A stretch of 64,000 nucleotides of DNA from Marinobacter denitrificans (GTDB taxonomy: Bacteria > Pseudomonadota > Gammaproteobacteria > Pseudomonadales > Oleiphilaceae), in assembly GCF_008795955.1 (NCBI RefSeq), contig NZ_VMHN01000002.1, forward strand, positions 1 through 64,000, given 5' to 3'. Under the pieces are notes generated by a model. It searched no databases. It saw only the letters and a program-made list of their open reading frames with translations, and was not told the DNA's origin. How positions within the stretch are numbered: the stretch's first letter is position 1; each line of letters begins with the position of its first letter. This document shows positions 1-8,085 of this stretch, piece after piece. Both the position numbers and the translations under genes were made by a program.

Positions 1-127
1 GGCCCCATTCAGCATTGGGTTACCAGACACCACTGGAGTTCGCCGCTGGCTACCGGACTACCGGCAAAGGGTCGAAATTAACCGACATTACTAAGCAGTG
101 AGCGGTTTAGTGATTGGGGGCAGGTCA
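1..127 (+). mobile_element. Right end of an IS3-family insertion sequence
   Basis: The first 101 bases encode the end of an IS3-type transposase. The element appears to end near 127, where the strand reads GGGGGCAGGTCA; its reverse complement, TGACCTGCCCCC, is typical of IS3-family terminal repeats. The interrupted recombinase reading frame on the other strand runs into this DNA and stops inside it, which supports 127/128 as the insertion junction. The rest of the element lies left of the window, so its length, group and target duplication cannot be seen. Confidence 0.75.
3..101 (+). CDS. IS3-family transposase, C-terminal fragment (cut by window edge)
   Basis: Reading from base 3 gives a peptide beginning PHSALGYQTPLEFAAGYR and ending with a TGA at 99-101. 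The HSALGYQTPLEFA signature is the usual C-terminal end of the DDE transposase (OrfB) of IS3-family elements, just after the last catalytic Glu. Only about 32 residues are present because the window begins inside the gene. The stop codon lies about 26 bases before the presumed terminal inverted repeat, as expected for this family. Confidence 0.75.
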   Translation, partial: PHSALGYQTPLEFAAGYRTTGKGSKLTDITKQ

Positions 128-975
128 TCACTATCAACTGCCGATGGTGCATGTCCTCCCAGTATTGGAGCCTCGTAGCCAGTTAGCTGCTTATAACGAA
201 TGCATGCGTAACCCGCTCTAAGGTCATGGATGCGCGCTATTCCTGCTTTCTTTAAAGCAGTTCTGGTTTGGTGTATTTCGCTATCCCTGAACTCCTTCCA
301 GCTTTGTTCTGCCGGAACGAGGGAAAAGTGATCTCCTTGGGCTGCTGAACCGCGCACCAAAACAGCAAGCTGTTCGTCTTCAGAGCTGATTTTGACTTTC
401 CGTGCTCGTCCCCCCTTGGTTCCATATTGAACGGTGATGTAGCCCGTCTGCTTCGCTTCGATTTCTGCTTCTTTATAATTCAGCAATGCAGCTTCTTTGC
501 ACCTGAGGCCAAGCGACCGACAGGCCAAGGCAATTATTGCTCCTCGAGAAAGACCATTGAGTTCAAGGCTGCTTACAGCGCCGAAGAATTCGCTTTCGTT
601 TAGACCTGAGGGAGGTTCAGTACGGACATGAGTTCGCTTTGGCAGGTCGCAATCGATCGTGGGGCTAATGCTGTCCCATTTTCCGAAAGTGAGGGCCTTC
701 ATTACGGAGTTGACGCTGCTTACAAGATTTTGTGCGTAGGCTGCGGAATAACGACCCTCGAGGCCGCAGCCGAAATCAATAACGCACTTGCGTGTGATTG
801 CCGAAGGTACCGATATATTAGTGTTCTCTATCAGGTGATCACAGAACACTGCCCAACGTTCTAGTAGGGTCGCTTTCGTCGAAAACGACATGGCACCATC
901 TCGGACTAATAGTTCGAGAGCATCGCTGGCTGCAGCGACTAAGCGCGCTTTGTGCTTTTCGGTAATGGGTTTCAT
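91..975 (-). pseudogene. Tyrosine recombinase/integrase truncated by the IS insertion
   Basis: The frame encodes an N-terminal SAM-like core-binding region, then a catalytic domain with the first Arg (GLRCKEAALL) and the HxxR motif (IHDLRAGYA). It ends soon after LTGYEAPILGG. The family normally continues to a GHGR-type segment and the nucleophilic Tyr, and both are absent. The last eleven or so residues (DLPPITKPLTA) are encoded by the IS end, so the enzyme is probably inactive. The start at 975 is chosen because GGAGGA (981-986) lies just upstream of that ATG; an upstream TTG in frame has no such site. Family assignment is good, but the type of element it once mobilised is unknown. Confidence 0.7.
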
Positions 976-1010
976 AAAAATCCTCCAGCTTTCCAAGTAG
1001 TGAGAACGAA

Positions 1011-1090
1011 ACGAAACTGACTCCCCTGTCCGCCTGAGCGTCCTGTTAAGTGTTTGATTTATTGCGGAAAAACCAGCCGGTCAGTTTCGT
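1011..1090. repeat. 11-bp inverted repeat upstream of the recombinase gene
   Basis: ACGAAACTGAC at 1011-1021 is repeated in perfect inverse at 1080-1090, with 58 bases between. It lies 36 bases upstream of the recombinase start codon. It could be an operator for that gene or part of a recombination site; the sequence alone does not decide. Confidence 0.5.
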
Positions 1091-1254
1091 AGTAACAGCA
1101 AGATCTGAGTTGTCGGGCGTGAGTAGCGCTTGGCGGGGGTACGCATGCCAACATATCAGCGTGGATATGTGAGCTCAGGCGCCACTGCGAATCGTCTTGA
1201 AGCGCAGATGCTTTTGCTGCGAAAGCTGGCCCTTGAGTTAACGAGGGAAGGCAT

Positions 1255-1279
1255 GGACGAAAATATTTTCGTCCTTTTT
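1255..1279 (+). repeat. 20-bp perfect palindrome followed by a T run
   Basis: GGACGAAAAT at 1255-1264 is followed directly by its reverse complement at 1265-1274, then TTTTT. Such a palindrome is unlikely by chance. With the T run it could act as a weak terminator of a plus-strand transcript or as a dimer-protein operator. It also lies inside a doubtful 77-codon frame. Confidence 0.45.
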
Positions 1280-1405
1280 CGTCCGATTAATTCTCGGAAT
1301 TCGATCGCTAACTCGTTGCTGCTTAATGAGTTTTGTAAAACATCAAAAAGCGTCTCTGTGTAGAGATTTTGGTAGAACGAGGAAAATGGAACTCGTTTTG
1401 GGGGT

Positions 1406-1424
1406 AGAGGCTCGGCCTCTTTTT
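1406..1424 (+). terminator. Rho-independent terminator candidate
   Basis: AGAGGC (1406-1411) and GCCTCT (1415-1420) form a tight stem with a three-base loop, followed by Ts. It would end a plus-strand transcript from the preceding region, although no confident gene lies upstream. Confidence 0.5.
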
Positions 1425-1578
1425 GATAGGAACGAACGACTTGGAGTCAGACGTTTTATTGATTGCTGCGTTGCCCATAGGCCCGGCCAGCTACCGGTCT
1501 ATTTCCCGCTTCGGGGAACTCTTATTACGTTAGATTAAGCCGAAATAAATTGCAACCGAATGAAAAATAAATATTTAT

Positions 1579-1702
1579 GCGTCGCATGCGACGCGTTAAC
1601 GACGTGAATGCGACGACATTGGTGGTCGGAACGCAGGGCGAATTCATCGAATTGCACCAACTACGTCTTATGCGTGTCGCTAGAGTGTCGTTTGCGACAC
1701 GC
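1579..1702. repeat. Two palindromic elements with a GTCGC/GCGAC theme
   Basis: GCGTCGCATGCGACGC at 1579-1594 is a perfect 16-bp palindrome. About 80 bases later, GCGTGTCGC (1672-1680) and GCGACACGC (1694-1702) form a 9-bp inverted repeat with a 13-base spacer. The shared GTCGC/GCGAC core suggests related binding or folding sites. No role is evident. Confidence 0.5.
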
Positions 1703-1895
1703 TTGTGCGCAGTATGTCTCGTCTCCCTTAGTCATGGTGATCGGAATGTGGTCATTCAGTGTTCTGTAGTTTAAGGCCGTCCGGATTTTGGTTTTGAAAA
1801 AAGCTTCCCTTAACTGTGTTGTTCTTATGAACCGGTCGTATTACGAAACGCAGTTGGCTCGCAGTAGCGGACACTGTGTATCGGGATATGCGAAA

Positions 1896-2813
1896 TTACG
1901 GTGTGGTTGTATTTGTGTCTGCATTAAGTTCCTTGAACTCCTGAAGGCAACTCAGAAATGATGCAAGAAGTTTCGAGTTGTCTCCTGTTCTGTAAACACA
2001 GGACAAGTCAATTGTTGCATCTTTAGGCATGTCCTCGATTTCCCGGTAAACGACCCCCGGCAGGGACAATGTCGAACCAGACTTTGAAACCAGACAGACG
2101 CCAAATCCACTGGCTACGAGAGCTACACCGGTCACAACGTCACCAACCTCCTGGGTAATCTCGGGAGTAAAACCGGCTGAATAGCAGAGTGACATTACCT
2201 TATCGACAAAATTGGGCCTGCCGCTCGATGCAAAAAGGACCATTGGGTGATTGGCAAGCTCCTTGAACTTGATAACGGGTTGGGTGGCAAGAGGGCTATT
2301 CGCATTCACCGCCAATAATAAGCTTTCCCGATTGACCAACTCACTCGTGATATCAGGTAGCGGTTTCAGCATCCTGTTAAAGCCAAGGGAAATTCTGTGT
2401 TGTCGTAGCGCCTGGATTTGTTCCTCTTTTTCCATTGTGTGAAGGACCACTTTGACTTCTGGATAGTCACTTTTGAACTTAAGAAGAAGTCGGGGAATTG
2501 TATCCAGTACTCCTGAACCAAAAACCGCTACGTCCAGCCTTCCCAGTCTGCCCTGGCTTGCCCTTTGCGTTTTCTCTGAAGCCTGTTGAACAAGTGCGAA
2601 TATATTCCTGGATTCCTTGGCCAGGAGATATCCTGCTTCCGTAAGCTCCATACCCTTGGGAGTGCGGTTGAATAGTTGGACACCCAGCTCGTCTTCCAGT
2701 TGATGAATCTGCCGCGTGAGTGGAGGCTGGGAGATGTGCAGCAAGGCCGCTGCTCGCCCAAGATTTTTTTCGTCTGCTACCGTCAGGAAATAGCGTAGCT
2801 TTCTGAGATCCAT
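1896..2813 (-). CDS. LysR-family regulator, candidate CatR/BenM-like activator of block A
   Basis: A 305-residue LysR-type regulator. The N-terminal winged helix-turn-helix (roughly residues 1-60) includes RAAALLHISQPPLTRQI, and a substrate-binding-like effector domain follows from about residue 90 to the end. It is divergent from the SDR operon, and the shared intergenic region holds a site of the form ATTC-N7-GTAT. That form is the recognition sequence of the CatR/CatM/BenM group, which respond to ring-cleavage products such as muconate. Three more copies of the same module lie in front of other block-A genes, so this protein is the best candidate regulator of all four. The effector is unknown. 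The start ATG is the family-typical MDLRKLRYFL. Confidence 0.85.
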   Translation of the reverse strand: MDLRKLRYFLTVADEKNLGRAAALLHISQPPLTRQIHQLEDELGVQLFNRTPKGMELTEAGYLLAKESRNIFALVQQASEKTQRASQGRLGRLDVAVFGSGVLDTIPRLLLKFKSDYPEVKVVLHTMEKEEQIQALRQHRISLGFNRMLKPLPDITSELVNRESLLLAVNANSPLATQPVIKFKELANHPMVLFASSGRPNFVDKVMSLCYSAGFTPEITQEVGDVVTGVALVASGFGVCLVSKSGSTLSLPGVVYREIEDMPKDATIDLSCVYRTGDNSKLLASFLSCLQEFKELNADTNTTTP

Positions 2814-2833
2814 AACATTCCGTCCGACAGGTC

Positions 2834-2899
2834 ATTCAAAAAAGGTATCAACCGATCTTTCAAAGAGTATTAGACGGTATATTCATCAGTTCCTAGACT
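2834..2899 (+). promoter_or_regulatory. LysR-type operator-promoter module 1 (SDR operon)
   Basis: An ATTC-N7-GTAT recognition site (2834-2848) is followed exactly 33 bases later by GTATTAGACGGTAT (2867-2880). That second element overlaps a possible -35 hexamer TAGACG (2871-2876); a -10-like TAGACT lies 17 bases further on (2894-2899). The first site would be centred near -65 and the second near -35, the classic layout of a LysR activator promoter. Near-identical modules occur at 4803, 19564 and 28237. The transcription start (about 2906) is inferred. Confidence 0.7.
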
Positions 2900-2958
2900 G
2901 TTGTCAATCACGCTGAGCGAAAACGCTCCCGTATATCGATAGCTATGTCGAGGTCTGT

Positions 2959-3756
2959 ATGGCGCAAGGTACAAGTGGACGGTCACCGGATAGTAGAGGA
3001 TTGTCCAGCTGTCGGTCTATTGCCATTGTGATCGGAGCAACGGGAGCTTTCGGACAATTTATATGTAAAAAGATGCTGGACTGCGGGCTGGATGTGATCG
3101 CTGTTGGCAGAAATCGTGCCCCGCTTGAGCGTATGGCGGAAAATCTGCAAGGCATGCATATCTGTTGCACAGATATTTCTTCTGACGACGCTATCGAAGA
3201 AATTTCAAGTTCCATTACGGGAAATGTGAAGGCTATTGTGCATGGCCCGGGTGTTGGTGTTGCTGGGGGAATTCTGGACGCAGATATCACGGTGTTGAAC
3301 GAGGCAGTCAATATTAAAGTGGGGGGGCTGCTGCGGGTGGTTCGCGCCGCAGAGCAACATATGACTCGAGGTTCCAGAATCATAGCCATCGGTGGTCATT
3401 ATGGCTTTGAACCAACCGCGTATGCCGCTTCTGCCGGCGTCGCGAATGCTGCCTTGGTGAACGCAACGCGTCAATTGAGCCTGGGGTTGGGCCCCCGCGG
3501 TATCACCGCCCACGTTATCGCACCTGGCCCAGCCATCACGGATCGCCTACGAAAAGTTGCGACGACAAGAGCGGAAAGAGAGGGCATTTCAACCGAAGAC
3601 GTGCTGAAACAGATGCAGGCAGAATCCTCCATTGGTGCTTTTACAACCCCGGAGCAAGTTGCCTGGGCGGTGTCAATGTTGCTGGATGACCATGCAGACG
3701 CTATGACCGGCTCGACTATGATGTTGGATTCCGGTCGTCGCCGCGGGCTACCGTAA
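2959..3756 (+). CDS. SDR-family protein lacking the catalytic Lys
   Basis: A 265-residue short-chain dehydrogenase/reductase-fold protein. The cofactor-binding motif GATGAFG is at residues 26-32 after an 18-residue extension, and a PG motif (IAPGPAITDRL) and a C-terminal TGSTMMLDSG segment are typical of the family. The active-site motif YxxxK reads YAASA at residues 155-159, so Lys is replaced by Ala, and the usual Ser about 13 residues earlier is also missing. It is therefore either an unusual enzyme or a pseudoenzyme. The start is supported by GAGG at 2950-2953. It is first in an apparent operon with a tautomerase and an HbpS-like gene, driven by the LysR-type module upstream. Confidence 0.8.
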   Translation: MAQGTSGRSPDSRGLSSCRSIAIVIGATGAFGQFICKKMLDCGLDVIAVGRNRAPLERMAENLQGMHICCTDISSDDAIEEISSSITGNVKAIVHGPGVGVAGGILDADITVLNEAVNIKVGGLLRVVRAAEQHMTRGSRIIAIGGHYGFEPTAYAASAGVANAALVNATRQLSLGLGPRGITAHVIAPGPAITDRLRKVATTRAEREGISTEDVLKQMQAESSIGAFTTPEQVAWAVSMLLDDHADAMTGSTMMLDSGRRRGLP

Positions 3757-3776
3757 ACCGGAGAATGGAAACTGTT

Positions 3777-4181
3777 ATGCCAATTGTAAGATTTCATAGT
3801 GCTGGGCAACGGCATCCGGAAGACGTTGTCACGAATTTTCTGGTAAAGGCGTCGAAGATTTACGCGAGGATACTGGAGTGTCCCGTTGACCGGGTCAGGG
3901 CTTTCTATGTCCCCCACGATAACGGAATGGTCGCCACCGGAGGTGCTGCGCCGGGACCAAGCTCGGTTTTTTTCGAATTTATTGTGCTTGAAGGCCGGTC
4001 TCTGTCCCAAAGACAGCTAATCGCGAGGGAATTTACAGAACTCATCAGTGCAACGCTTGATGTAGAAACCCCGATGATTCGGGGACATTGCATCCGGGTG
4101 GAACCTGAAGACTGGTGCATTGGTGGGCGTTTTGCCAGTGACGTAAGAGGAGCCGAGATTGCGCAGAGGAAGGCGCAGTAA
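3777..4181 (+). CDS. Tautomerase-superfamily protein
   Basis: A 134-residue protein starting MPIVRFHSAGQ. Tautomerase-superfamily enzymes use Pro1 as the catalytic base, so I choose the ATG at 3777 over the in-frame ATG at 3765, which would bury that proline. The length is about twice that of 4-oxalocrotonate tautomerase (about 62 residues) and suits the fused, MIF or cis-CaaD-like branch. It follows the SDR gene by 20 bases and is probably co-transcribed. It could isomerise an enol intermediate of aromatic or carbonyl catabolism; the substrate cannot be told from sequence. Confidence 0.65.
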   Translation: MPIVRFHSAGQRHPEDVVTNFLVKASKIYARILECPVDRVRAFYVPHDNGMVATGGAAPGPSSVFFEFIVLEGRSLSQRQLIAREFTELISATLDVETPMIRGHCIRVEPEDWCIGGRFASDVRGAEIAQRKAQ

Positions 4182-4261
4182 ATGTTGTTGTCCGCACTGA
4201 AACAGGATGTTCATTGGATCACGGATGATTCTTTTTTTAGACATCAAGCAGGTTGATTTGG

Positions 4262-4702
4262 ATGGTTACTCGACCAGAGCATGCAATTCTCGAAAAAGAC
4301 TTCTCCTTAACTGATTACGCGGTTATGCGCCTTATGAGTGCAGCGATGGATAAGGCTAAGGAACTGGGGTTCAAGGCCTCAGTCTCGGTTGTTGATCGGT
4401 CCGGTACTATGCTGGGATTCGTGAAGATGTCTAGTTCATTCATCGTGTCTACAGATCTTTCAGCTCGAAAAGCACGCTGTGCGGCCGGAATGGGGGTGGA
4501 AACCATAAAACTTGAAGAAATGCTGAGTCAGGAACAACCGCGGGTAAGGGAAGGGCTCCTCGCCAATGACAGCTTTACCTTGATTGGAGGCGGTATTCCG
4601 CTTGTATGGGAGAACCGTGTGGTTGGAGGCATTGGTGTTTCTGGTGGCAGTGAGGCGCAGGATATTGAATGCGCTCAGGCTGCCGTCAGGAGTCTGCTAT
4701 AA
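4262..4702 (+). CDS. HbpS/GlcG-like (DUF336) protein
   Basis: A 146-residue protein with the GlcG/HbpS fold pattern: an N-terminal helix, ASVSVVDRSGTMLGFVKM, a central helix with STDLSARKARCAAG, and the glycine-rich end GGGIPLVWENRVVGGIGVSGG. Members bind haem or small ligands or act as accessory proteins; they are common beside aromatic and glycolate oxidation genes. The ATG at 4262 is preferred to a TTG nine bases upstream because AGG at 4250-4252 is well placed for it. It is the last gene before a terminator, so SDR, tautomerase and HbpS-like genes appear to form one transcription unit. Function is unassigned. Confidence 0.75.
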   Translation: MVTRPEHAILEKDFSLTDYAVMRLMSAAMDKAKELGFKASVSVVDRSGTMLGFVKMSSSFIVSTDLSARKARCAAGMGVETIKLEEMLSQEQPRVREGLLANDSFTLIGGGIPLVWENRVVGGIGVSGGSEAQDIECAQAAVRSLL

Positions 4703-4752
4703 GGTAGAACCCTTGGCTTAAGCTGATTGCATCATGCTTTAATCCATTCTTG

Positions 4753-4788
4753 ACCGAGGCAAACACTGACTGTTCGCTTCGGTTTTTT
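4753..4788 (+). terminator. Rho-independent terminator after the SDR operon
   Basis: ACCGAGGCAAAC (4753-4764) pairs with GTTCGCTTCGGT (4772-4783), allowing two G-U pairs, and is followed by a T run to 4788. It separates the SDR-tautomerase-HbpS unit from the envelope operon. Confidence 0.75.
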
Positions 4789-4802
4789 CGTGATGATTGT
4801 CG

Positions 4803-4868
4803 ATACGTAAAAGGTATTGATTGGGCTATCAGATAGTATTGGAAGGTAATTAGATAGAGGCATACCTT
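4803..4868 (+). promoter_or_regulatory. LysR-type operator-promoter module 2 (block-A envelope operon)
   Basis: ATAC-N7-GTAT at 4803-4817 is a perfect match to the CatM/BenM consensus. Exactly 33 bases on lies GTATTGGAAGGTAAT (4836-4850), a variant of the promoter-proximal element in the other three modules. The -35/-10 positions (TGGAAG, TACCTT) are poor matches, so this promoter is probably weak without activator. It lies 66 bases upstream of the DUF1302 start. Confidence 0.65.
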
Positions 4869-4933
4869 TGGGAAAGTGGCGCCTTAAAACGCGCCGAACA
4901 AAAACAAAGACTCCCTACCCAGAGGAGAAATCT

Positions 4934-6619
4934 ATGATCGGTAATAACAAGCCGCCAGTTTCCAGGCTGCGCTACAAAAACCGCAACCTGACGTTTTCAG
5001 TGGCCATTGCAGGTCTCGCTCTTTGCAACGGAGCGAGTGCGATGACTATTGATACCGGCAACCGCGATATTCGGATGAGCTGGGCAAATACTCTCAAGTA
5101 CAGCGCCGCATGGCGGGTTGAGGACCAGGACGCAAGCGTTGCCGATAACAGCATTGGCGTTCAGGCAAACACCAATGACGGTGATCTCAACTTCGACAAA
5201 GGCCTGATATCAAACCGACTGGATGTGCTCAGCGAACTCAATTTCACCTATAAGAGGAAATATGGTTTTCGTCTGAGCGGGGCTGCCTGGTACGACTCTG
5301 TTTACAACACTTCCCATGACAATCCGGGTGCCCTTGGTGGGGCTCTTTATAACCCCCGCTCTGCTGACACCGATGAGTTTACTGAAGACACGGAAGAGCT
5401 TCATGGTCGGGATGCTGAGCTTCTTGATGCGTTTGTATTTGGCAACTTCCACCTGGGTCGTCAGAGCATTAACGCCAAGGCTGGTCGGTTTACCCAGCTT
5501 TATGGTGAAAGTCTGTTTTTTGGCTCCAACGGTGTGGCCGCCGCACAGACATCTCTGGATCTCGTGAAGGCACTTTCTGTTCCCAATTCGCGGTTCCAGG
5601 AAATCCTTCGTCCGGTAAACCAGATCTCGGCGCAACTGCAGTTGAATCAGAATCTGTCCTTCGGCGCCTATTATCAGCTTGAGTGGCGCGAAACAAGGCT
5701 GCCTGCATCCGGCAGTTACTTCAGCTTCGCGGACTTTATCGACGACGGTGGTGAAACAATCATTCTCGGTCCGGGGCAGTCCGTTTTCCGGGGAGACGAC
5801 CAGGACGCTAGTGATAACGGCCAGTTTGGTGCCCAGGTCAAGTTCAAGGCAGGCGAATACGATTTTGGACTTTACGCAGCTCAATATCACGACAAAATGC
5901 CCCAGTTCTACGTTCGCCCTGGCGTAAACGTTCAGCCAGGAAGCATTGGTGACTACCTGCTCACCTATGCCGAAGACATCAAGATGGTCGGAGCAAGTGC
6001 GAGCACTCTGATTGGCGATATGAACGTATCGGCGGAAGTATCCTTCAGGGACGACATGCCTCTGGTGGCATCAGGGAATACAGTGATCCTTCCCGGGAAC
6101 ACCGCTGCAGATAATGAAGACAATGCGGCTTATCCAGTGGGCCGGACTTTCCACGCAAACCTTTCTGCAGTGAACGTCTTCAACGAGGGGTTGTTCTGGG
6201 ATGGTGCGACGCTCCTGGCCGAGGTGGCATTCAATCGCCGGCTGAGCATCTCTGAAAATGGAGATCAGTTGGATCCTTCTGCGACCCGTGACGCAACAGC
6301 GATGCAGTTTCTGTTCACGCCGGAGTATTTCCAGGTTGCCCCCGGGTTGGACCTTAAAACACCAATCGGTGCCAGTTACGGAGTTGATGGTCGTTCATCC
6401 GTCAATGGCGCTCTGTTCCCCTCAGAGCGCGGGGGCAACCTGAGCCTTGGGGTTACCGCAGACTATCAGCGTACCTGGCAGGCGGGGCTCAACTATACCC
6501 ATTACTACGGTTCTTCTGGCTCCATCATCAAGTATGACACTGCGGCTCCGGAGCTCTCCTACAAGAACTTCCATGGAGACCGGGATTTCATTTCTCTTAC
6601 CGTTCAACGCACGTTCTGA
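4934..6619 (+). CDS. DUF1302-family outer-membrane protein (block A)
   Basis: A 561-residue protein with a long signal peptide (hydrophobic LTFSVAIAGLALCNGASA, predicted cut after ASA near residue 34), alternating beta-strand pattern and a C-terminal LTVQRTF ending in Phe, typical of outer-membrane beta-barrels. The DUF1302 family is predicted to form an outer-membrane channel; no transported substrate is established here. The ATG at 4934 is chosen because AGAGGAGAAA directly precedes it, whereas an upstream TTG adds a non-signal extension. First gene of an operon with DUF1329, YCF48-like and RND genes. A paralogue lies at 39753-41666. Confidence 0.85.
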   Translation: MIGNNKPPVSRLRYKNRNLTFSVAIAGLALCNGASAMTIDTGNRDIRMSWANTLKYSAAWRVEDQDASVADNSIGVQANTNDGDLNFDKGLISNRLDVLSELNFTYKRKYGFRLSGAAWYDSVYNTSHDNPGALGGALYNPRSADTDEFTEDTEELHGRDAELLDAFVFGNFHLGRQSINAKAGRFTQLYGESLFFGSNGVAAAQTSLDLVKALSVPNSRFQEILRPVNQISAQLQLNQNLSFGAYYQLEWRETRLPASGSYFSFADFIDDGGETIILGPGQSVFRGDDQDASDNGQFGAQVKFKAGEYDFGLYAAQYHDKMPQFYVRPGVNVQPGSIGDYLLTYAEDIKMVGASASTLIGDMNVSAEVSFRDDMPLVASGNTVILPGNTAADNEDNAAYPVGRTFHANLSAVNVFNEGLFWDGATLLAEVAFNRRLSISENGDQLDPSATRDATAMQFLFTPEYFQVAPGLDLKTPIGASYGVDGRSSVNGALFPSERGGNLSLGVTADYQRTWQAGLNYTHYYGSSGSIIKYDTAAPELSYKNFHGDRDFISLTVQRTF

Positions 6620-6653
6620 AGCTTATCGCACGAGTGTGTAACAGGAGTTTGTC

Positions 6654-8006
6654 ATGAATAAAAACAGTATTTTTGCGGTCATTGCAACAACCCTGGCTTT
6701 GGGAGCAACCAATGTCTATTCGGCGGTGTCTTCAGAGCAAGCCCAATCTCTTAAGAATGAACTGACCCCGGTCGGCGCCGAAAAATCAGGCAACGCGGAT
6801 GGAACGATACCCGAATGGACGGGTGGGATTACCGAAAAACTTCCGGGGAACCATATGGGTGACGTTCCCACCGAGCTTTTCGAGGATGAAAAACCTCTCT
6901 ACAAGGTCACCAGGGAAAACATGACTGAATACGAGGATCTGTTGTCCGAAGGGGTCAAGGCGCTACTCAAAAAGTATCCGGACACGTTTTACCTGAATGT
7001 CTATCCAACCCATCGTACCGGTGCTCATCCCCAATCCATTTACGAGAACGCCTTGGCCAATGCGACCCGTTGTGAGACGACAGAAGGTGGATATTCCATT
7101 GAGGGGTGTGCCGGCGGAACGCCTTTCCCTATTCCACAGTCAGGTGTTGAAGTCATGTGGAATTTTTTGATGAGGACCGAAGCACCTTCGATTGAATATA
7201 CTTTCAAGAATATTGTGGGTAACTCCGATGGATCACACACCCTCGCCACGCAGAACGAGATTGCTTTCCAGTATCCCCAGTTTTACGAGGGTGTCACACC
7301 TGAAAGCTGGAGTGGTGAGTATGCAATGTTCCGATTCAATACACTTGCGCCTCCATTCAAGGCAGGTGAGTCCCTGGTTATCAGAGATAGCGTTGATTCT
7401 GATCAACCACGTCAGGCCTGGCAGTATCTTCTGGGTCAAAGGCGGGTTCGTCAGGCACCGACCGTTTCTTACGATACACCCGACTTTGTGGCTTCGGGAG
7501 CCAATTACTTCGATGAGGTTCAGGGTTTCTTTGGCGCCCTTGACCGCTTCGACTGGAAACTTGTTGGTAAGAAAGAAATGCTGATCCCCTACAACAATAA
7601 TGGCTTTATCGGTGCCAGTATTGACGACGCCTATATGGATTATCACGCAAACCCGGAGGAGGTGCGCTGGGAGCTGCATCGCGTTTGGGAGGTTGAAGCC
7701 ACTGTCCGTGACGGAAAGCGCCATGCCGTGCCCAAAAGAACCTATTTCCTTGATGAAGACACCTGGTTGATTGCCCTCGTCGATGGATACGACTCTGAAG
7801 GAAATCTGTGGCGTGCATCCATGACCACGCCCTTTGTGGTGCCGGAAATTCCCGCGACTTTGTTGAAGACCACCATGGTATTCAATCTTCAGGCAAACAG
7901 CATGAGCATTATTCAGGCCATGCAGGGTGAATACCTGGAAGTCGTTCCCACCAAGCCAGAGACCTACTTTACTGGTGACGCCGTTGCCGCTGAAGCCATG
8001 CGCTGA
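6654..8006 (+). CDS. DUF1329-family periplasmic protein (block A)
   Basis: A 450-residue protein with a signal peptide ending near VYSA (residues 1-24) and the family hallmarks LTPVGAEKSGNADGTIPEWTGG near the N-terminus and VWEVEATVRDGKRHAVPKRTYF in the C-terminal half. DUF1329 is related to the LolB/LolA fold of periplasmic lipoprotein or lipid carriers, which suggests binding of a hydrophobic ligand between membranes (inference). It follows DUF1302 by 34 bases with AGGAG upstream. The neighbours are the other three parts of the envelope set, and a divergent paralogue is encoded at 38409-39737. Confidence 0.85.
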   Translation: MNKNSIFAVIATTLALGATNVYSAVSSEQAQSLKNELTPVGAEKSGNADGTIPEWTGGITEKLPGNHMGDVPTELFEDEKPLYKVTRENMTEYEDLLSEGVKALLKKYPDTFYLNVYPTHRTGAHPQSIYENALANATRCETTEGGYSIEGCAGGTPFPIPQSGVEVMWNFLMRTEAPSIEYTFKNIVGNSDGSHTLATQNEIAFQYPQFYEGVTPESWSGEYAMFRFNTLAPPFKAGESLVIRDSVDSDQPRQAWQYLLGQRRVRQAPTVSYDTPDFVASGANYFDEVQGFFGALDRFDWKLVGKKEMLIPYNNNGFIGASIDDAYMDYHANPEEVRWELHRVWEVEATVRDGKRHAVPKRTYFLDEDTWLIALVDGYDSEGNLWRASMTTPFVVPEIPATLLKTTMVFNLQANSMSIIQAMQGEYLEVVPTKPETYFTGDAVAAEAMR

Positions 8007-8015
8007 CACAGGTCG

Positions 8016-8043
8016 CCGGAGGCGCCCGACCAAGCGCCTCCGG
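8016..8043 (+). other. Strong intercistronic stem-loop, DUF1329 to YCF48
   Basis: CCGGAGGCGC (8016-8025) and GCGCCTCCGG (8034-8043) form a perfect 10-bp stem with an 8-base loop and no T run. It is more likely to stabilise or process the mRNA, or cause partial termination, than to be a full terminator. Confidence 0.6.
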
Positions 8044-8085
8044 AAACGTCACGGCTGGGAAAAGGTTCAGACAGATGGTGGAACG

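Larger units (their letters stand above)
976..1895. other. Long intergenic region with no convincing gene
   Basis: About 920 bases separate the truncated recombinase from the LysR regulator. Short open frames on the plus strand (1130-1363, 1326-1538, 1577-1774) lack a good ribosome-binding site and have no recognisable motif, so I do not call them genes. The region does carry several inverted repeats and one terminator-like stem, listed separately, so a small transcript across roughly 1130-1420 is possible. Confidence 0.5.

Noticed and set aside
1130..1363. A 77-codon open frame on the plus strand
   Set aside because: No ribosome-binding site or recognisable motif, and it is crossed by a perfect 20-bp palindrome with a T run; left as non-coding.
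7972..7987. A GG-N10-GC sigma54-like element (TGGTGACGCCGTTGCC) ahead of the block-A YCF48-like gene
   Set aside because: It lies inside the DUF1329 coding sequence, matches the -24 half poorly, and the operon already has the LysR-type promoter upstream with short gaps between genes.
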